From contig CP136063.1 in the NCBI GenBank assembly GCA_032622095.1, forward strand, positions 30,632,987-30,696,986: a DNA stretch of 64,000 nucleotides. The letters are read 5' to 3'. This DNA is from Siphonodentalium dalli (Eukaryota; Mollusca; Scaphopoda; Gadilida; Siphonodentaliidae). Of this stretch, positions 46,890 to 57,369 are shown in pieces. Both the position numbers and the translations under genes were made by a program. The first letter of the stretch is position 1. Each line of letters opens with the position of its first letter. The notes beneath the pieces were generated by a model that saw only the letters and a program-made list of their open reading frames with translations, made no database searches and was not told the origin of the DNA.

Positions 46890-48640
46890 GATAAGCCAAC
46901 ATCACGGACTGGAGAACATTTGTTCAATTCTTTCAAAACATTCATATCCCATTAGGATGATTTTCATGATCTTAATATTCATGTTATAAATGTCACTGCA
47001 ACAAGGTATTTTTAATGAATATTTACCACTGGCATCTTCATACAACTCACAAAACGAGCATCCCGTTAAGTGTACGTATAACATGTTCAACCTAAACAAA
47101 TAAGTAACCTCATCCGCCAAAACTACTACCCGATCATCTGAATTTGAACCATATATATGATATTGAACATCCCTCGGGTAGTATCCATTTTCGCATACTC
47201 TTGTACTTATCCCTAAACTAATAAATTACATATATATATAATATGAGCATGGCTCACCCGAGGCCATATTACTATAAGTTATTACTTTCTATATTTACCA
47301 TACTGGGGATGACTGGAAAACAGTCTTACCAGATTATGCCATCCCCCACAATATACGACAGAATTATCCATAATTTTTATCATTATTATGGAATATGTAT
47401 GCGTATTTGGAAATAAAATATCCTACCCCATCATGGACGCCAAGCAAAACTGCCTTCATTTTGTTAACAAATGAAACTGATCTAATATGAACCTATGTAT
47501 GACATATTCATAATAACTTACTGCTTATAAATAAATACACCAGTTGTCCATTGCCACATATCAGAAGTTGTCGAGTAGAAAATCCCATTGAATTGTCATT
47601 GGAGCCAACTATTATATCCATTTGGTCTGCTATGCATCTCTGTCTTGATTACCTGAGTATACGCCCAGTTCATCACGGACAGTATTGTTGTCCAAGGCGA
47701 AAAGCAACACATTTCAATTGTTATTTAATTCGAATTAGGACTTGCCAGTTGAGGGGCGGTTCCTCCGAAGTTTGCTGTTGCGCTATGGATTCTGCCAGTG
47801 TATAAGTGAGCAATATATTTCTATCCAATTGTATTTGTTTCTTTTTTTCTTTCTCTATTTAAAGATGCCCTATCCAATTTGACATGATATAAGTGTTTTT
47901 ATGTGTAACCATATAAGGTAAGTGGGTGTCTGACCAGGTGGCAGAACTGACAAGGTTAGTGACCCCACACCTAGCACACTAGAATGACAGAAAAGTCAGA
48001 GTAATGCACTGGCTGGTTGACCAAGAAGGCCTTTCAGAAAGTCAACTAAGGAAAAAAGTAAAATGGCCAGGAACGCATTTGTCATAAGAATTTTCCACAC
48101 AATATATACCGGTCGGTGCAATATGTACGGTCTATATAAAATGGTAGTCTAGTCCCCCGTAAGTTTGGGAACAATTACATATATGTGACACTGAAAAGGA
48201 TTATACAGCTTATTCCATATAAACCGTAATACATATTAGTAAAACGCTCTTTATATCACCTAGTTATCTCATGTGGTTGATATACGCGCACAAGTACAGT
48301 ATCTATATATATGTATACGTGTTCATACAACCATACGTTGTTATTTGTTTCTTTCTCTATTTAAATATGCCCTATCCAATTTGACATGATATAAGTTAAC
48401 ATACCATCATAATTTATCAGGCAATAAAACATGAAAATACATATACATATTAGTATCTATATATATGTATACGTGTTCATACAACCTTTATCTGGAGTTT
48501 CTCATCAAATGACTTTTTTAACCATTAATTTATATCTGATTTTTTAGGATTTGCCATCTCTTAGACTTATTTTATCCGCGTGTTTTCTCTTTTATCCTAT
48601 AGTATGATGATCTTTTATTGTATATATATATATTTTATCA
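46890..48640. other. No gene; duplicated segments
   Basis: TTTCTCTATTTAAAKATGCC with CCTATCCAATTTGACATGAT occurs at about 47850-47895 and 48353-48400. ATATATGTATACGTGTTCAT occurs at about 48307 and 48461. Nothing coding was recognised. Confidence 0.5.
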
Positions 48641-48644
48641 CATA

Positions 48645-48728
48645 TTTTATGTACCAGCGCCTATGAACACAACTCTGTAGTGAAATAGGCGCTCTACAAA
48701 TGTTAATAATAATAATAATAATAATACA
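48645..48728 (+). mobile_element. 3' tail of a non-LTR retrotransposon or SINE
   Basis: The segment TAGGCGCTCTACAAATGTTA followed by (AAT)n resembles the conserved 3' tail of CR1/L2-clade LINEs and their SINEs (usually GGCGCTATATAAAT plus a short microsatellite). 5'-truncated; the body is not recognised. Confidence 0.5.
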
Positions 48729-49004
48729 TATATGGATGATTACACGAGGTGACACTACTGCACTACGCTCAATCTGTTGTAGCTAAGATATCACATAGTG
48801 AAGATCAGTCTCTCACAGCACAGGAACCAAAGTACGAAAGTGCTTTGGTTAGAACTCCACGCCGATTTCTTACAACGCTGTCTCACACAGGACATTTTCC
48901 CCGATAGGACTCAGGGTTTCTACCGCAACTCAAATCACCGTCCAAGACGCGGCACTGAAAGCACTTGAGAAACAGTTCATCCAACAATGCAACATACTGT
49001 GCTA

Positions 49005-49082
49005 CGCGCGTTTTCATTGGTCAATTAGCTGTCAAGCTCCAGTCAAGTCCGCTATAAAAGAGATGCTTTCCCGAGCATCTGG
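49005..49082 (+). promoter_or_regulatory. TATA-type RNA polymerase II promoter
   Basis: TTTTCATTGGTCAATT (inverted CCAAT box, about 49012-49026), then CCGCTATAAAAGAGATG with the TATA box at about 49052. About 30 bp downstream is a pyrimidine-rich initiator (GCTTTTTTGCCTTTT, about 49083). The spacing is right for a start near 49083, and a consensus splice donor follows. Confidence 0.5.
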
Positions 49083-49198
49083 GCTTTTTTGCCTTTTAGC
49101 TTTGAGCCATTAGCAATTTAATCTCTCAGACTAGAATCAGTTTTCCAACAGTTGGAACTTGGAATAAATAGTAAATTACTCCTTACTTAAACTAAGGG
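49083..49198 (+). other. Probable non-coding first exon
   Basis: From the inferred start to AAACTAAGG|GTAAGTAAG (donor GT about 49199). No long ORF, so it would be 5' untranslated. Possible downstream exons on the same strand are 49895 (WSC relic) and 51202. Linkage is inference. Confidence 0.4.
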
Positions 49199-49894
49199 TA
49201 AGTAAGCATGGGCATCATATGCAAATTATAGGCCTACTAGTTGGTAACAGTTGCACTGGAGACCAGTTCTACCTACTAATACTAGCAATGTATTGTTTGA
49301 CTCAATGACTTCTGTGCCTGCAATGCTGTATGACTAAATAAATGATAAGACACTAGAACTGATGTCTTATGGTTTGATTGCTGCATCCCCATCTTCAGTG
49401 AAATCTAACAAGACTGTTCAGACTTGCCCGTGACCAATCAGCTGCCATCCTGTTACATTACTGTACTTGTTGAGAAACCTACCAGCCACCATAACAATAT
49501 ATTTGAGTGTCTATAAGCTGAAAACTACAAATCAGAAAAACTTCGGGTGAAGTACAAGTTATCACAGTGTGACTCCACAAAATAGAAATAAACAAATAAG
49601 CTTCGAGATTTATGTACTTTTTTTATTTCCGGAGCTGGAATGTGTGGGACATGCAGGTTGATAGTTGTTGCCTACAACGAATCACTATGTCGACCATAAA
49701 TATCAACTCAGTTAATGTTGTCCACATATATGTGAAGCTGCCATGTCAAACCACCTCAAAATCCATACCTATTTTATTCAGGTATATAAGAGAGATTATA
49801 TTGAGGCCATTAATATGAGGGTTTTCATAGCCATACTGTATTTGCACATGAGAAGAGGAGGAAGTTTTAATGTTTTGATTTTTTATCTATCTAG

Positions 49895-50742
49895 CAAAAT
49901 TTGAATGGTCGTACAGGGAGATTCATGTTATTGCTACAAGGGTTTCAACCTGAGTTTGGAAGCCGACAATGTGTGCAACATAACATGCCCTGGGAATCCT
50001 GAACAATCGTAACATTCCATGCCCTGGGAATCCTGAACAATCGTAACATGCCTGGGGATCCTGGACAATCGTAACATTCTATGCCCTGGGGATCCTGGAC
50101 AATCATAACATGCCCTGGGGATCCTGGACAATCGTAACATTCTATGCCCTGGGGATCCTGGACAATCGTAACATGCCTGGGGATCCTGGACAATCGTAAC
50201 ATTCTATGCCCTGGGGATCCTGGACAATCATAACATGCACTGGGGATCCTGGACAATCGTAACATTCTATGCCCTGGGAATCCTGGACAATTGTAACATT
50301 CTATGCCCTGGGGATCCTGGACAATCGTAACATTCTATGCCCTGGGGATCCTGGACAATTGTAACATGCCTGGGGATCCTGGACAATCGTAACATTCTAT
50401 GCCCTGGGGATCCTGGACAATCATAACATGCCCTGGGGATCCTGGACAATCGTAACATTCTATGCCCTGGGAATCCTGGACAATTGTAACATTCTATGCC
50501 CTGGGGATCCTGGACAATCGTGCGGTGGTGAAAACAAAACGATGGTCGTACAGGGAGATTCATGTTATTGCTACAAGGATTTCGACCTGAGTTTGGAAGC
50601 CGACCATGTGTGCAACATAACATGCCCTGGGAATCCTGGACAATCGTAACATTCTACGCCCTGGGAATCCTGGACAATTGTAACATTCTATGCCCTGGGG
50701 ATCCTGGACAATCGTGCGGTGGTGAAAACAAAACGATGGCAA
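49895..50742 (+). pseudogene. WSC-domain exon relic, duplicated and invaded by a minisatellite
   Basis: The acceptor TTTTTATCTATCTAG precedes 49895. The peptide VVQGDSCYCYK, then LSLEADHVCNITCPGNP, then GQSCGGENKTMAIYRR is readable only by joining pieces at 50543-50637 and 50690-50750. The order G-C-x-C ... C-N-x-x-C-P-G-N ... C-G-G ... IY is the C-terminal half of a WSC carbohydrate-binding domain. A first, diverged copy starts at 49905, with TGA just upstream and TAA after CPGNPEQS. Both copies run into minisatellite repeats with a stop in every unit, so the domain is not expressed intact from this locus as read. The gene it came from is unknown. Confidence 0.6.
49984..50715 (+). repeat. 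Minisatellite of 28-34 bp units derived from WSC coding sequence
   Basis: About 18 copies of GGGGATCCTGGACAATCGTA with the variable tail ACATTCTATGCCCT, in two blocks (49984-50524 and 50621-50715) separated by the re-duplicated exon segment. The unit starts as the codons for CPGDPGQS, so the array grew from the exon itself. Confidence 0.88.
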
Positions 50743-51201
50743 TCTACAGACGGAATCATAAGTATCATAGTGGACATTGTTCTTGGGTGTGTAATAAATA
50801 CAGAACCACATACATATATGGTACATGTATGTCAAACACATACTGGTATGTCTTCACCAGCCAACAATTTATGGTATTCTTGTGAATGCGAAAGATTAAC
50901 ACTTTTGACTTCTTGCGCTATACTTAACACCATAATGCTTATGCCTTATAGAGTATGGCACCCATGCCATAAACTGAGGGCCAGTAATACGGGCATAGTT
51001 CTGCATCATTCATACAATTAAATTGATATTAATCTGTGCTACATTATGTAGCTCAGCAAAATAATTTAATTTGTCGTTATTTCTATATGCATTTCAATTA
51101 GTGTATTTAGAATACTGGTACATACATGTATATATTTACCTTTAGTTCTCACCTCAATGCAAAATGCAAACATAATCCGATATAATTGGTTTAATTTGTA
51201 G

Positions 51202-51292
51202 ATAACTACACAAAGGCATATGCAAAGATGAGGAAATCAGAGACCGTGTCTGATGTCGCATCAGGGCAGGAATCCTCTCCAAAGCGAAAACG
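51202..51292 (+). CDS. Internal exon of an unidentified gene
   Basis: Acceptor GGTTTAATTTGTAG, donor GTTAGT after 51292. The frame NYTKAYAKMRKSETVSDVAS then GQESSPKRKR is open throughout; it enters with two bases and leaves with two. A Tyr-rich helix followed by a serine/acid stretch and a basic KRKR cluster resembles the nuclear-localisation segment found upstream of terminal domains in many invertebrate transposon-related proteins. No definite family. It may belong with the promoter at 49 kb and the exon at 54103. Confidence 0.4.
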
Positions 51293-51629
51293 GTTAGTTT
51301 ACTTTTCTTTTATGTATCATTTTACCTTAAACATGAAGGAGACATGGTGACTACAATTGGAAAATAGTCCACAATATCTGACGATATTGGAATAAATTTG
51401 TCATGTATTAAACAGACACGGTAATTTTACAGTTTAAATTGCCTGCATAAATAAACGGCCTTATTAATTTCCCATACCGGTAGCTTATTTGCTTCAATAT
51501 GAACAAATATCTGACATTTAGTTGACTAATAAGAACATCGTGGCCGCTTAAGTTGGCCCAGTTGCTCAAAAAAGTAACCCATCTCAAAACATCTGATTCT
51601 TATTAAAATCTTAAATAGTAGTGGAGTAA

Positions 51630-51918
51630 TATATGTACCACAAGGTACACCCAGGTAAGGCAACCCCAAGGTACATCCAGGAAAGGAAACACCAAGGTAC
51701 ACCCATGTAAGGAAACCACAAGGTACACCCAGGTAAGGAAACCACAAGGTACACCCAGGTAAGGAAACCACAAGGTACACCCAGGTAAGGAAACCACAAG
51801 GTACACCCAGGTAAGGAAACCACAAGGTACACCCAGGTAAGGAAACCACAAGGTACACCCAGGTAAGGAAACCACAAGGTACACCCAGGTAAGGAAACAC
51901 CAAGGTACAACTGGGTAG
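51630..51918 (+). repeat. 26-bp tandem array carrying a 5' splice-site consensus
   Basis: About ten copies of AAGGTACACCCAGGTAAGGA + AACCAC. Each contains CAG|GTAAGG, a near-consensus donor, on the plus strand. Diverged units continue at 52957-53040, beyond an inserted repeat block. The three overlapping minus-strand ORFs rich in VSLPGCTLWFPY are repeat artefacts. Confidence 0.9.
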
Positions 51919-52099
51919 AATAAAAGGCCGCTTGACCACAGTGTCCCCCGAACAGGTGGCTTCATTTGGAGCGGAGGCTTTGTCGAAGTATACTGTATGG
52001 ATAAGACACTTGTGCATTGTCTCATTACTGACATGCTTACAAATAACCAAATGTTAAAAAAACTCTTAAAGTCAAAATATAACCTCAAATTGGGACAAA

Positions 52100-52950
52100 A
52101 TGAAGAAAATTACAAGAAAAATTGAATTTTCTAAGTCGAAAAGCCCATAACTCTGAGAAAAATCATCGGTTCAAATTCAAATTCGAACTTGAACTGTATC
52201 GCGTCGGCTTGATACGACCGTTGTTTGCATATAAAAATTGGCATGCCGGAACACGAAATCGAATTTGATCTGTCTTTTGTGCTAGTAAATCTACATATAC
52301 CAAATTTAATTTCATTCAGTACACATTTACTAAAGTTATCTTCCGGAAACATCATATTGGCAAAAATTCTAACTTTTGGGGTTTTATATGTCGGGTCGGC
52401 GGACAAAAAAGGGCCATAACTCTCGCAAAAATTATCGGATTAAACCGAAATTCGAACTGGAGTTGTATTTTGATATAAGTAATCCAAAAAAAATGGGTTT
52501 TGCATATAAACAATCCGAAATCAAGTTATCATCCGGAAACAAAAAAACAGAAGAAAAGCTGAATTTTCTATGTCGAAAAAGGGGCATAACTCTGCCAAAA
52601 ATGGTCGGGCAGAACCCAAGTTCGAACTTGACCTGTGTTTTGCTGGGAAAAAGTAATATACCACATTTGGTTTGAATCCGATTAACTCTAGTAAAGTTAT
52701 CATCCGGAAACCAATTTTCAGGGGTTTTCTAATTCAAAAAAGGGCCATAACTCTCGCAAAAAAGGGCGGAGCAAACCCATATTCGAACTTGACCTTTATT
52801 TTGGTCTGATAAACTCACCGATGAAATTTGCTTTTGATCTAATAACCGAAACTAAAGTTATCATGCGGAAACCATTTCCGGACGCACGGCTTCACGGACG
52901 CACAGACGGACACCGGCTATTTTAATAGTCTCCCGAATTTTTTTTTTCGG
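52100..52950 (+). repeat. Tandem block of the 'GGGCCATAACTCT' repeat
   Basis: Four or five diverged units of about 165-270 bp with the landmarks AAAAAGGGCCATAACTCTCG, AARTTATCATCCGGAAAC and TTCGAACTTGACCTGTRTTTT. It ends in GACGCACAGACGGACACCGG and a T-rich tract. It sits inside the 26-bp array, splitting it. Confidence 0.8.
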
Positions 52951-53390
52951 GGGACAAAAACACCAAGGTACAACTGGGTGGGAAACGCCAAGGTACACCT
53001 GGGTGAATAACACCAAGGGACACCTGGGTGGGGATACCAGAGTGAAATGATGAGGATGGCAATGCAGTAGATTTGGATGGGATGTAGGGGTATTGTTATC
53101 AATGGAGTTGTTTTAGTACAATAGCACATTAAGGAAACTGATTGTGGAGCCATACAAGTATATTCAAGATAAACTAACTAAAGATAAAATACATGTATAT
53201 AATGTAACTCATTAAACTGCATGGGGGGGGGGGGGGGAGATTCTCATACGTAGTATTCTTGGAATATGCCCTTAAATTTCATAATGGTGCAGGCTGAATG
53301 GTGTAATAATTATAAACATTCTCTCCCAAGAAGGAGATAATAAATAAAGAATCCATCTAAATAAGCTGCCGTTACTCAAGTGACTGAAAG

Positions 53391-53502
53391 CATGGGACTT
53401 TCTTGTACAGTCTGATTTGGAATGTTACATGAAATAAAAAATAAAACATGTTAAACTGCCCTTCATATTCAACCAAATCAGACTGTACAAGAAAGTTCCA
53501 TG
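53391..53502. repeat. 30-nt inverted repeat, 52-nt loop
   Basis: CATGGGACTTTCTTGTACAG (continuing TCTGATTTGG) at 53391-53420 pairs with 53473-53502 with a single mismatch. The right arm lies inside the candidate coding stretch beginning at 53481. Confidence 0.85.
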
Positions 53503-53862
53503 CAGCTTGTAGTCCTAGTAGTTTGGCAGCATTCCAAAATATGACGATTCCGTATGAAAAAATATCTCGAGATGTTTATGGAGTTGCTACAGAGAGAGCA
53601 TACGTTACTAGATTCACAAAAACGGAGTTGCATGGGTTGTGGCGTGGCAGCACACATGGCACAGATAGCCGAATTGTCAGGATTAATTGCGATCAAGGTT
53701 GTTGTTCTACATGTGAAAAAGTATCCGAAATCATTCCAAGTCACTCTTGATCAATCAGTTGTGGATGACAGTATTAATACCTTGGTGCAGAAAGTGAATG
53801 TTAAAATTCACAATGATAGAAGAAATAACAACAAAGAATTGAAAAGAAAACTGAAAGAGTGA
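53481..53862 (+). pseudogene. Unidentified coding-like stretch, two frames
   Basis: Frame 1, from 53483 to TGA at about 53748, reads CTRKFHAACSPSSLAAFQNM, then SRDVYGVATERAYVTRFTKT and RINCDQGCCSTCEK. Frame 2 (53554-53862) ends with a charged helix (KVNVKIHNDRRNNNKELKRK). The cysteine-rich piece and the helical tail would join if there were one frameshift near 53720, but that is conjecture. No family is recognised. It is bounded on the right by a TA-MITE end at 53886. Confidence 0.3.
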
Positions 53863-53885
53863 CGATTCTTCAAATACAGTAATGC

Positions 53886-53918
53886 TCTAATTAATCAACT
53901 CCTTCCCGGGGGAATGTT
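53886..53918 (+). mobile_element. TA-target MITE end fragment
   Basis: TACAGTAATGCTCTAATTAA and TCAACTCCTT match the left end of the palindromic MITE at 27987. The rest of that element is absent here. Confidence 0.65.
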
Positions 53919-54102
53919 TAAACATTATAGACTATTAGTGGAGTTCCAGCTGCTTCTAATGGGAACCTCAAAAAAAGATCGAGAAACACCACAGGCTCCT
54001 GGAAAGCAACTGACAAAACTTATACGATTCCATGACTGGTTCAAACCAGCTTGGGGGGGGGGGGGTGTTGTGTGTTGAATGCTGGCTGTTTTACTATTTC
54101 AG

Positions 54103-54311
54103 CAGTTACCAGATTGATGTGGTCAAAGAAGGAGGAAATAAGAAATTATTTCCGAAGATATTTCAGTGGGAGCATAAAGAAAACCTGTCCATCTCGTGCT
54201 GATTGCCTAAAGAGCTTTAAAAAGCAGCAAACAATTTGGTGGATCAATTCATTTGAGAAATTGGAAAACATTGAAAAAGAAAGTTGCAAATATGCTGAAA
54301 AAAGAATCTAA
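54103..54311 (+). CDS. Candidate terminal exon, W-x-x-x-E / CPSRADC domain
   Basis: Acceptor GCTGTTTTACTATTTCAG, then VTRLMWSKKEEIRNYFRRYF, then TCPSRADCLKSFKKQQ and WWINSFEKLENIEKES, ending TAA. The pattern W-(S/T)-x-x-E ... F ... C-P-x-x-x-x-C recalls the short C-terminal domain of invertebrate proteins with recombinase-like cores (from memory). A partial copy of the middle of the exon lies 170 bp downstream (54345-54395). A G-homopolymer (about 54051-54065) lies upstream of the acceptor. Confidence 0.4.
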
Positions 54312-54516
54312 CTGACAATGTTTCACGTTCATCTATTATTAGCGCAGTGAGGACATAAAGAAAACCTATCCATGTCATGCTGACTACCTAGTCAATCAGC
54401 TTGTTTACATAGCAAAAAAAAAACAATTCCAAGTTTTCGGACACAGTAAGAGTGTGATGGGGCTGCTTTATTTTGTTTGTCTTTACCCGAGTAAAATCTA
54501 AAGTTGTCTGTCGACA

Positions 54517-55353
54517 TCATCCCTTATATCGGTGTCTTGACAAAGAGTTACGTTTTCCGGAAATTCCGAAGCTTCGTTGATATCTTCCACCTTCTTCAAC
54601 TGCTTTGGTGGAGATTTCTTCCATTTGTATTTCAAAAGAGAACGATGTCTGTTCTGTTGATATATTGTCAGTGACAGGCGTAATGGGTTGAGGTAAAGAC
54701 ATACATGTAATGGGTTGAGGTAAAGACATACATGTAATGGGTTGAGGTAAAGACATACATGTAATGGGTTGAGGTAAAGACATACATGTAATGGGTTGAG
54801 GTAAAGACATACATGTAACTGGTTTAGGTCTGTCAGTGACAGGCGTAATGGGTTGAGGTAAAGACATACATGTAACTGGTTTAGGTCTGTCAGTGACAGG
54901 CGTAATGGGTTGAGGTAAAGACATACATGTAACTGGTTTAGGTCTGTCAGTGACAGGCGTAATGGGTTGAGGTAAAGACATACATGTAACTGGTTTAGGT
55001 CTGTCAGTGACAGGCGTAATGGGTTGAGGTAAAGACATACATGTAACTGGTTTAGGTCTGTCAGTGACAGGCGTAATGGGTTGAGGTAAAGACATACATG
55101 TAACTGGTTTAGGTCTGTCAGTGACAGGCGTAATGGGTTGAGGTAAAGACATACATGTAACTGGTTTAGGTCTGTCAGTGACAGGCGTAATGGGTTGAGG
55201 TAAAGACATACATGTAACTGGTTTAGGTCTGAGCTCGAGTAGCTTTCGCTTCAGAAAAAATTGGCCTCTCTTTGCAAACTCTGGCTGTGGTGGCCATCTT
55301 GGATTTCCTGTGCTTTTCATCAGTAATTCCGTAATATCTTCTGCACAGGCCAC
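54517..55353 (-). CDS. Repeat-built ORF, 278 codons, uncertain gene
   Basis: One open frame in which the middle about 190 codons are repeats: eight units of RPKPVTCMSLPQPITPVTD (57 bp) and several of CMSLPQPIT (27 bp). Both lengths are multiples of three, so the frame survives expansion. The N-terminus overlaps the unrelated 150-bp repeat at 55283-56045, and the C-terminus (SFSFEIQMEEISTKAVEEGG) is ordinary. No signal peptide, domain or promoter was recognised. It could be a low-complexity protein or simply a minisatellite whose unit lacks stops in this frame. Confidence 0.3.
   Translation of the reverse strand: MACAEDITELLMKSTGNPRWPPQPEFAKRGQFFLKRKLLELRPKPVTCMSLPQPITPVTDRPKPVTCMSLPQPITPVTDRPKPVTCMSLPQPITPVTDRPKPVTCMSLPQPITPVTDRPKPVTCMSLPQPITPVTDRPKPVTCMSLPQPITPVTDRPKPVTCMSLPQPITPVTDRPKPVTCMSLPQPITCMSLPQPITCMSLPQPITCMSLPQPITCMSLPQPITPVTDNISTEQTSFSFEIQMEEISTKAVEEGGRYQRSFGISGKRNSLSRHRYKG
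54669..55229 (+). repeat. Compound minisatellite, 27-bp and 57-bp units
   Basis: The 27-bp unit is TAATGGGTTGAGGTAAAGAC + ATACATG. The 57-bp unit adds TAACTGGTTTAGGTCTGTCA + GTGACAGGCG. About four 27-mers are followed by eight 57-mers, with almost no divergence among copies. Confidence 0.92.
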
Positions 55354-56045
55354 ATGTCACATTTATTATCCAATCATCACCAAATTTGATATAATTGTTC
55401 ATCTCAATGCCATGGCAGCCATCTTGGAATCTTCAGAAATTCCTTCCGCACAGGCTAAGGTCAAAATTATCATCCAATCTCACCAAATTTCATATGCTTG
55501 TTCATCTCAATGCCTAGAAGAGAACGTCCCCTTTTGGTCGCGTTCCGTAATCCAAAATGGCCGTCATGGCATCCATCTTGGATTTCCTGTGCTTTTCATC
55601 AGTAATTCCTTCTGCACAGGCTACAGGTCACATTTATCACCCAATCATCACAAAATTTCATATGCTTGTTAATCTCAATGCCTAGATGAGAACGTCCCTT
55701 TTTGGTCACGTTCCATGATCCAAAATAGCCACCATGGTGACCATCTTGGATTTCCTGTGATTTTCATCAGTAATTCCTTCTGCACAGGCTACATGTCACA
55801 TTTATATCCAATCATTACAAAATTTCATATGCTTGTTCATCTCAATGCCTAGATGAGAATATCCCCTTTTGGACACGTTCCGAAATCCAAAATGGCCACC
55901 ACAACAGCCATCTTGGATTCTTCAGAAATTCCTTCCGCACAGGCTACAGGTCAAAATTATCATCCAATCATCACCAAATTCCTTATGCTTGTTCATTTCA
56001 ATACCTAGATGAGAACGTCCCCTTTTGGACAAGTTCTGAAATCTC
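55283..56045 (+). repeat. Tandem run of a roughly 150-bp dispersed repeat
   Basis: Five units marked by CCATCTTGGATTTCCTGTG, AGTAATTCCTTCTGCACAGG, CCAATCATCACAAAATTTCA and GATGAGAACGTCCCCTTTTG. A lone unit lies at 26510-26635. Confidence 0.85.
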
Positions 56046-56048
56046 AGT

Positions 56049-57087
56049 TATGGCGCAGCACAAATTTTCCAAGTGATGGATAAGACTTTGAAATCGTATG
56101 ACCTCGTTTGGAAAAACGTAGTGGCATTCACCAGTGACAACTGCAGCACGATGATGGGTAGAAACAACTCAGTTATGACAAGAATAAAGGAAGTTCAACC
56201 TAACATCATTAATATGGGATGTATTTGTCATCTTGCTAACTTGTGCGTGGTGAAGGCTGTTAAGTCATTGTCCGTTCCAGTAGAAGAACTATTATCCGAA
56301 GTATTTTCACATTTCAATAAAGGTTCGAAGCGAAAGGAACAATACAAAACATTCATTGCGTTGATGGAAGTAGACCCGGCCAAAATTCTTAAACATGCTA
56401 AAACCAGATGGCTTAGTTTGGAACGATGTATTGGTAGAGTATTACAGCAGTGGCCGGCATTACAGGCATATTTCAATGGGCACGATGATGCCGATTCTGG
56501 TGGCAAAGTGCAGCGCATCAACGAACGATTACATAACCCGCCGACGAAATTAACATTTCTGTTTCTGAACTATATCCTGCACCCCCGATGAACGAGTTCA
56601 ACACTGTCAATCAGACGAAACAATGCTCGGATTCATGCAAAGTGAGATGAAACAATTGTTGCGTAAATTCTTAGGGAAGTTTGTGAAAACAGCGACAATC
56701 AATCAACAGACAGACATTACTTTGGTACAATATGGGTCAACAGAAAACCAGCTGGGCAATGACATAATTTCTATAGGAACAGCAACGCGCAATTATATGA
56801 CCGAAATAGAAGATGACGTCACCGTATCGGTGCTCCGGAAGTTCTTCAAGAGTGTGCGCAAATTCTATGTCACCATTGTTGATAAAATGATTGCCAAGTT
56901 TCCGTTTGGTGAACCGATATTCGAGGATCTTAAAGTGCTGAATCCGAAAGTTGAAGCGAGGGACAATATAAAGGAGTCATTCTGTGAATTATTCAAAACG
57001 TTTCGGACTTCTTTCCACCAATAAACAGTTCGATAGCCTAGCAGATGAGCTATTGGATTACAAAACAGCGATTTGGCTGTATATGTA
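56049..57087 (+). pseudogene. hAT-superfamily transposase-like gene, frameshifted
   Basis: Three consecutive frames together read as the RNase H-like middle of a hAT-type transposase of the ZBED/ZNF862-like kind: AAQIFQVMDKTLKSYDLVWK, VAFTSDNCSTMMGRNNSV, NMGCICHLANLCVVKAVK, KTRWLSLERC (first frame to TGA at about 56591). Next comes SEMKQLLRKFLGKFV ... GTATRNYMTEI (second frame, to TAA 57024), then QFDSLADELLDYKTA (third frame). Shifts lie near 56585-56620 and 57024. SDN with a downstream C-x-C-H-L and TRWLS are the recognisable core. The N-terminal zinc finger and C-terminal dimerisation region are missing. The left edge is cut by the preceding repeat. Confidence 0.7.
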
Positions 57088-57253
57088 GCGGATTGAAATG
57101 TACATTAAATTAACTTCAAATGCAAAATGTTTCAATTTTCTTATTTTATGGAAATAATCTTTCAAGTATTTATCATCCAACACTGTAATGTATGATACAT
57201 GACATGATACGGCAAATAGACAGATTGTTTTTAATCTACGATTCAATTTTCAG

Positions 57254-57367
57254 ATTCTTGATATGACTGAGCCAGAGTTGGAATTGCTGGCCAGGCACCT
57301 TGGCCATGACCCAAAGATGCACAAGGAGAATTACAGACTGGCACACTCCACCAGGGAGCTAACAACG
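57254..57367 (+). CDS. Exon with tyrosine-recombinase-like H-L-G-H motif
   Basis: Exactly 38 codons between acceptor GATTCAATTTTCAG and donor GTATAT, phase 0 at both ends. It contains MTEPELELLARHLGHDPKMH then KENYRLAHSTRELTT. (H)LGH-x(3)-H-x(3)-Y is the spacing of the C-terminal active-site motif of tyrosine recombinases, as found in Crypton-derived and related animal proteins. The resemblance is by eye. The next phase-0 exon on the strand is 59602. The immediate upstream exon is not identified; the neighbouring hAT relic is unrelated. Confidence 0.5.
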
Positions 57368-57369
57368 GT

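Noticed and set aside
50000-50520. CRISPR-like regular repeats
   Set aside because: Units are contiguous with no unique spacers and the sequence is eukaryotic. It is a minisatellite. The same applies to 51630, 54669 and 59947.
49934-50649. Minus-strand ORFs with repeated CYDCPGSPG
   Set aside because: Reverse-strand reading of the WSC-derived minisatellite. The plus strand carries the recognisable domain.
51603-52088. Three overlapping minus-strand ORFs rich in VSLPGCTLWFPY repeats
   Set aside because: They are translations in different frames of the 26-bp array. All frames being open in a stop-free repeat is not evidence for a gene.
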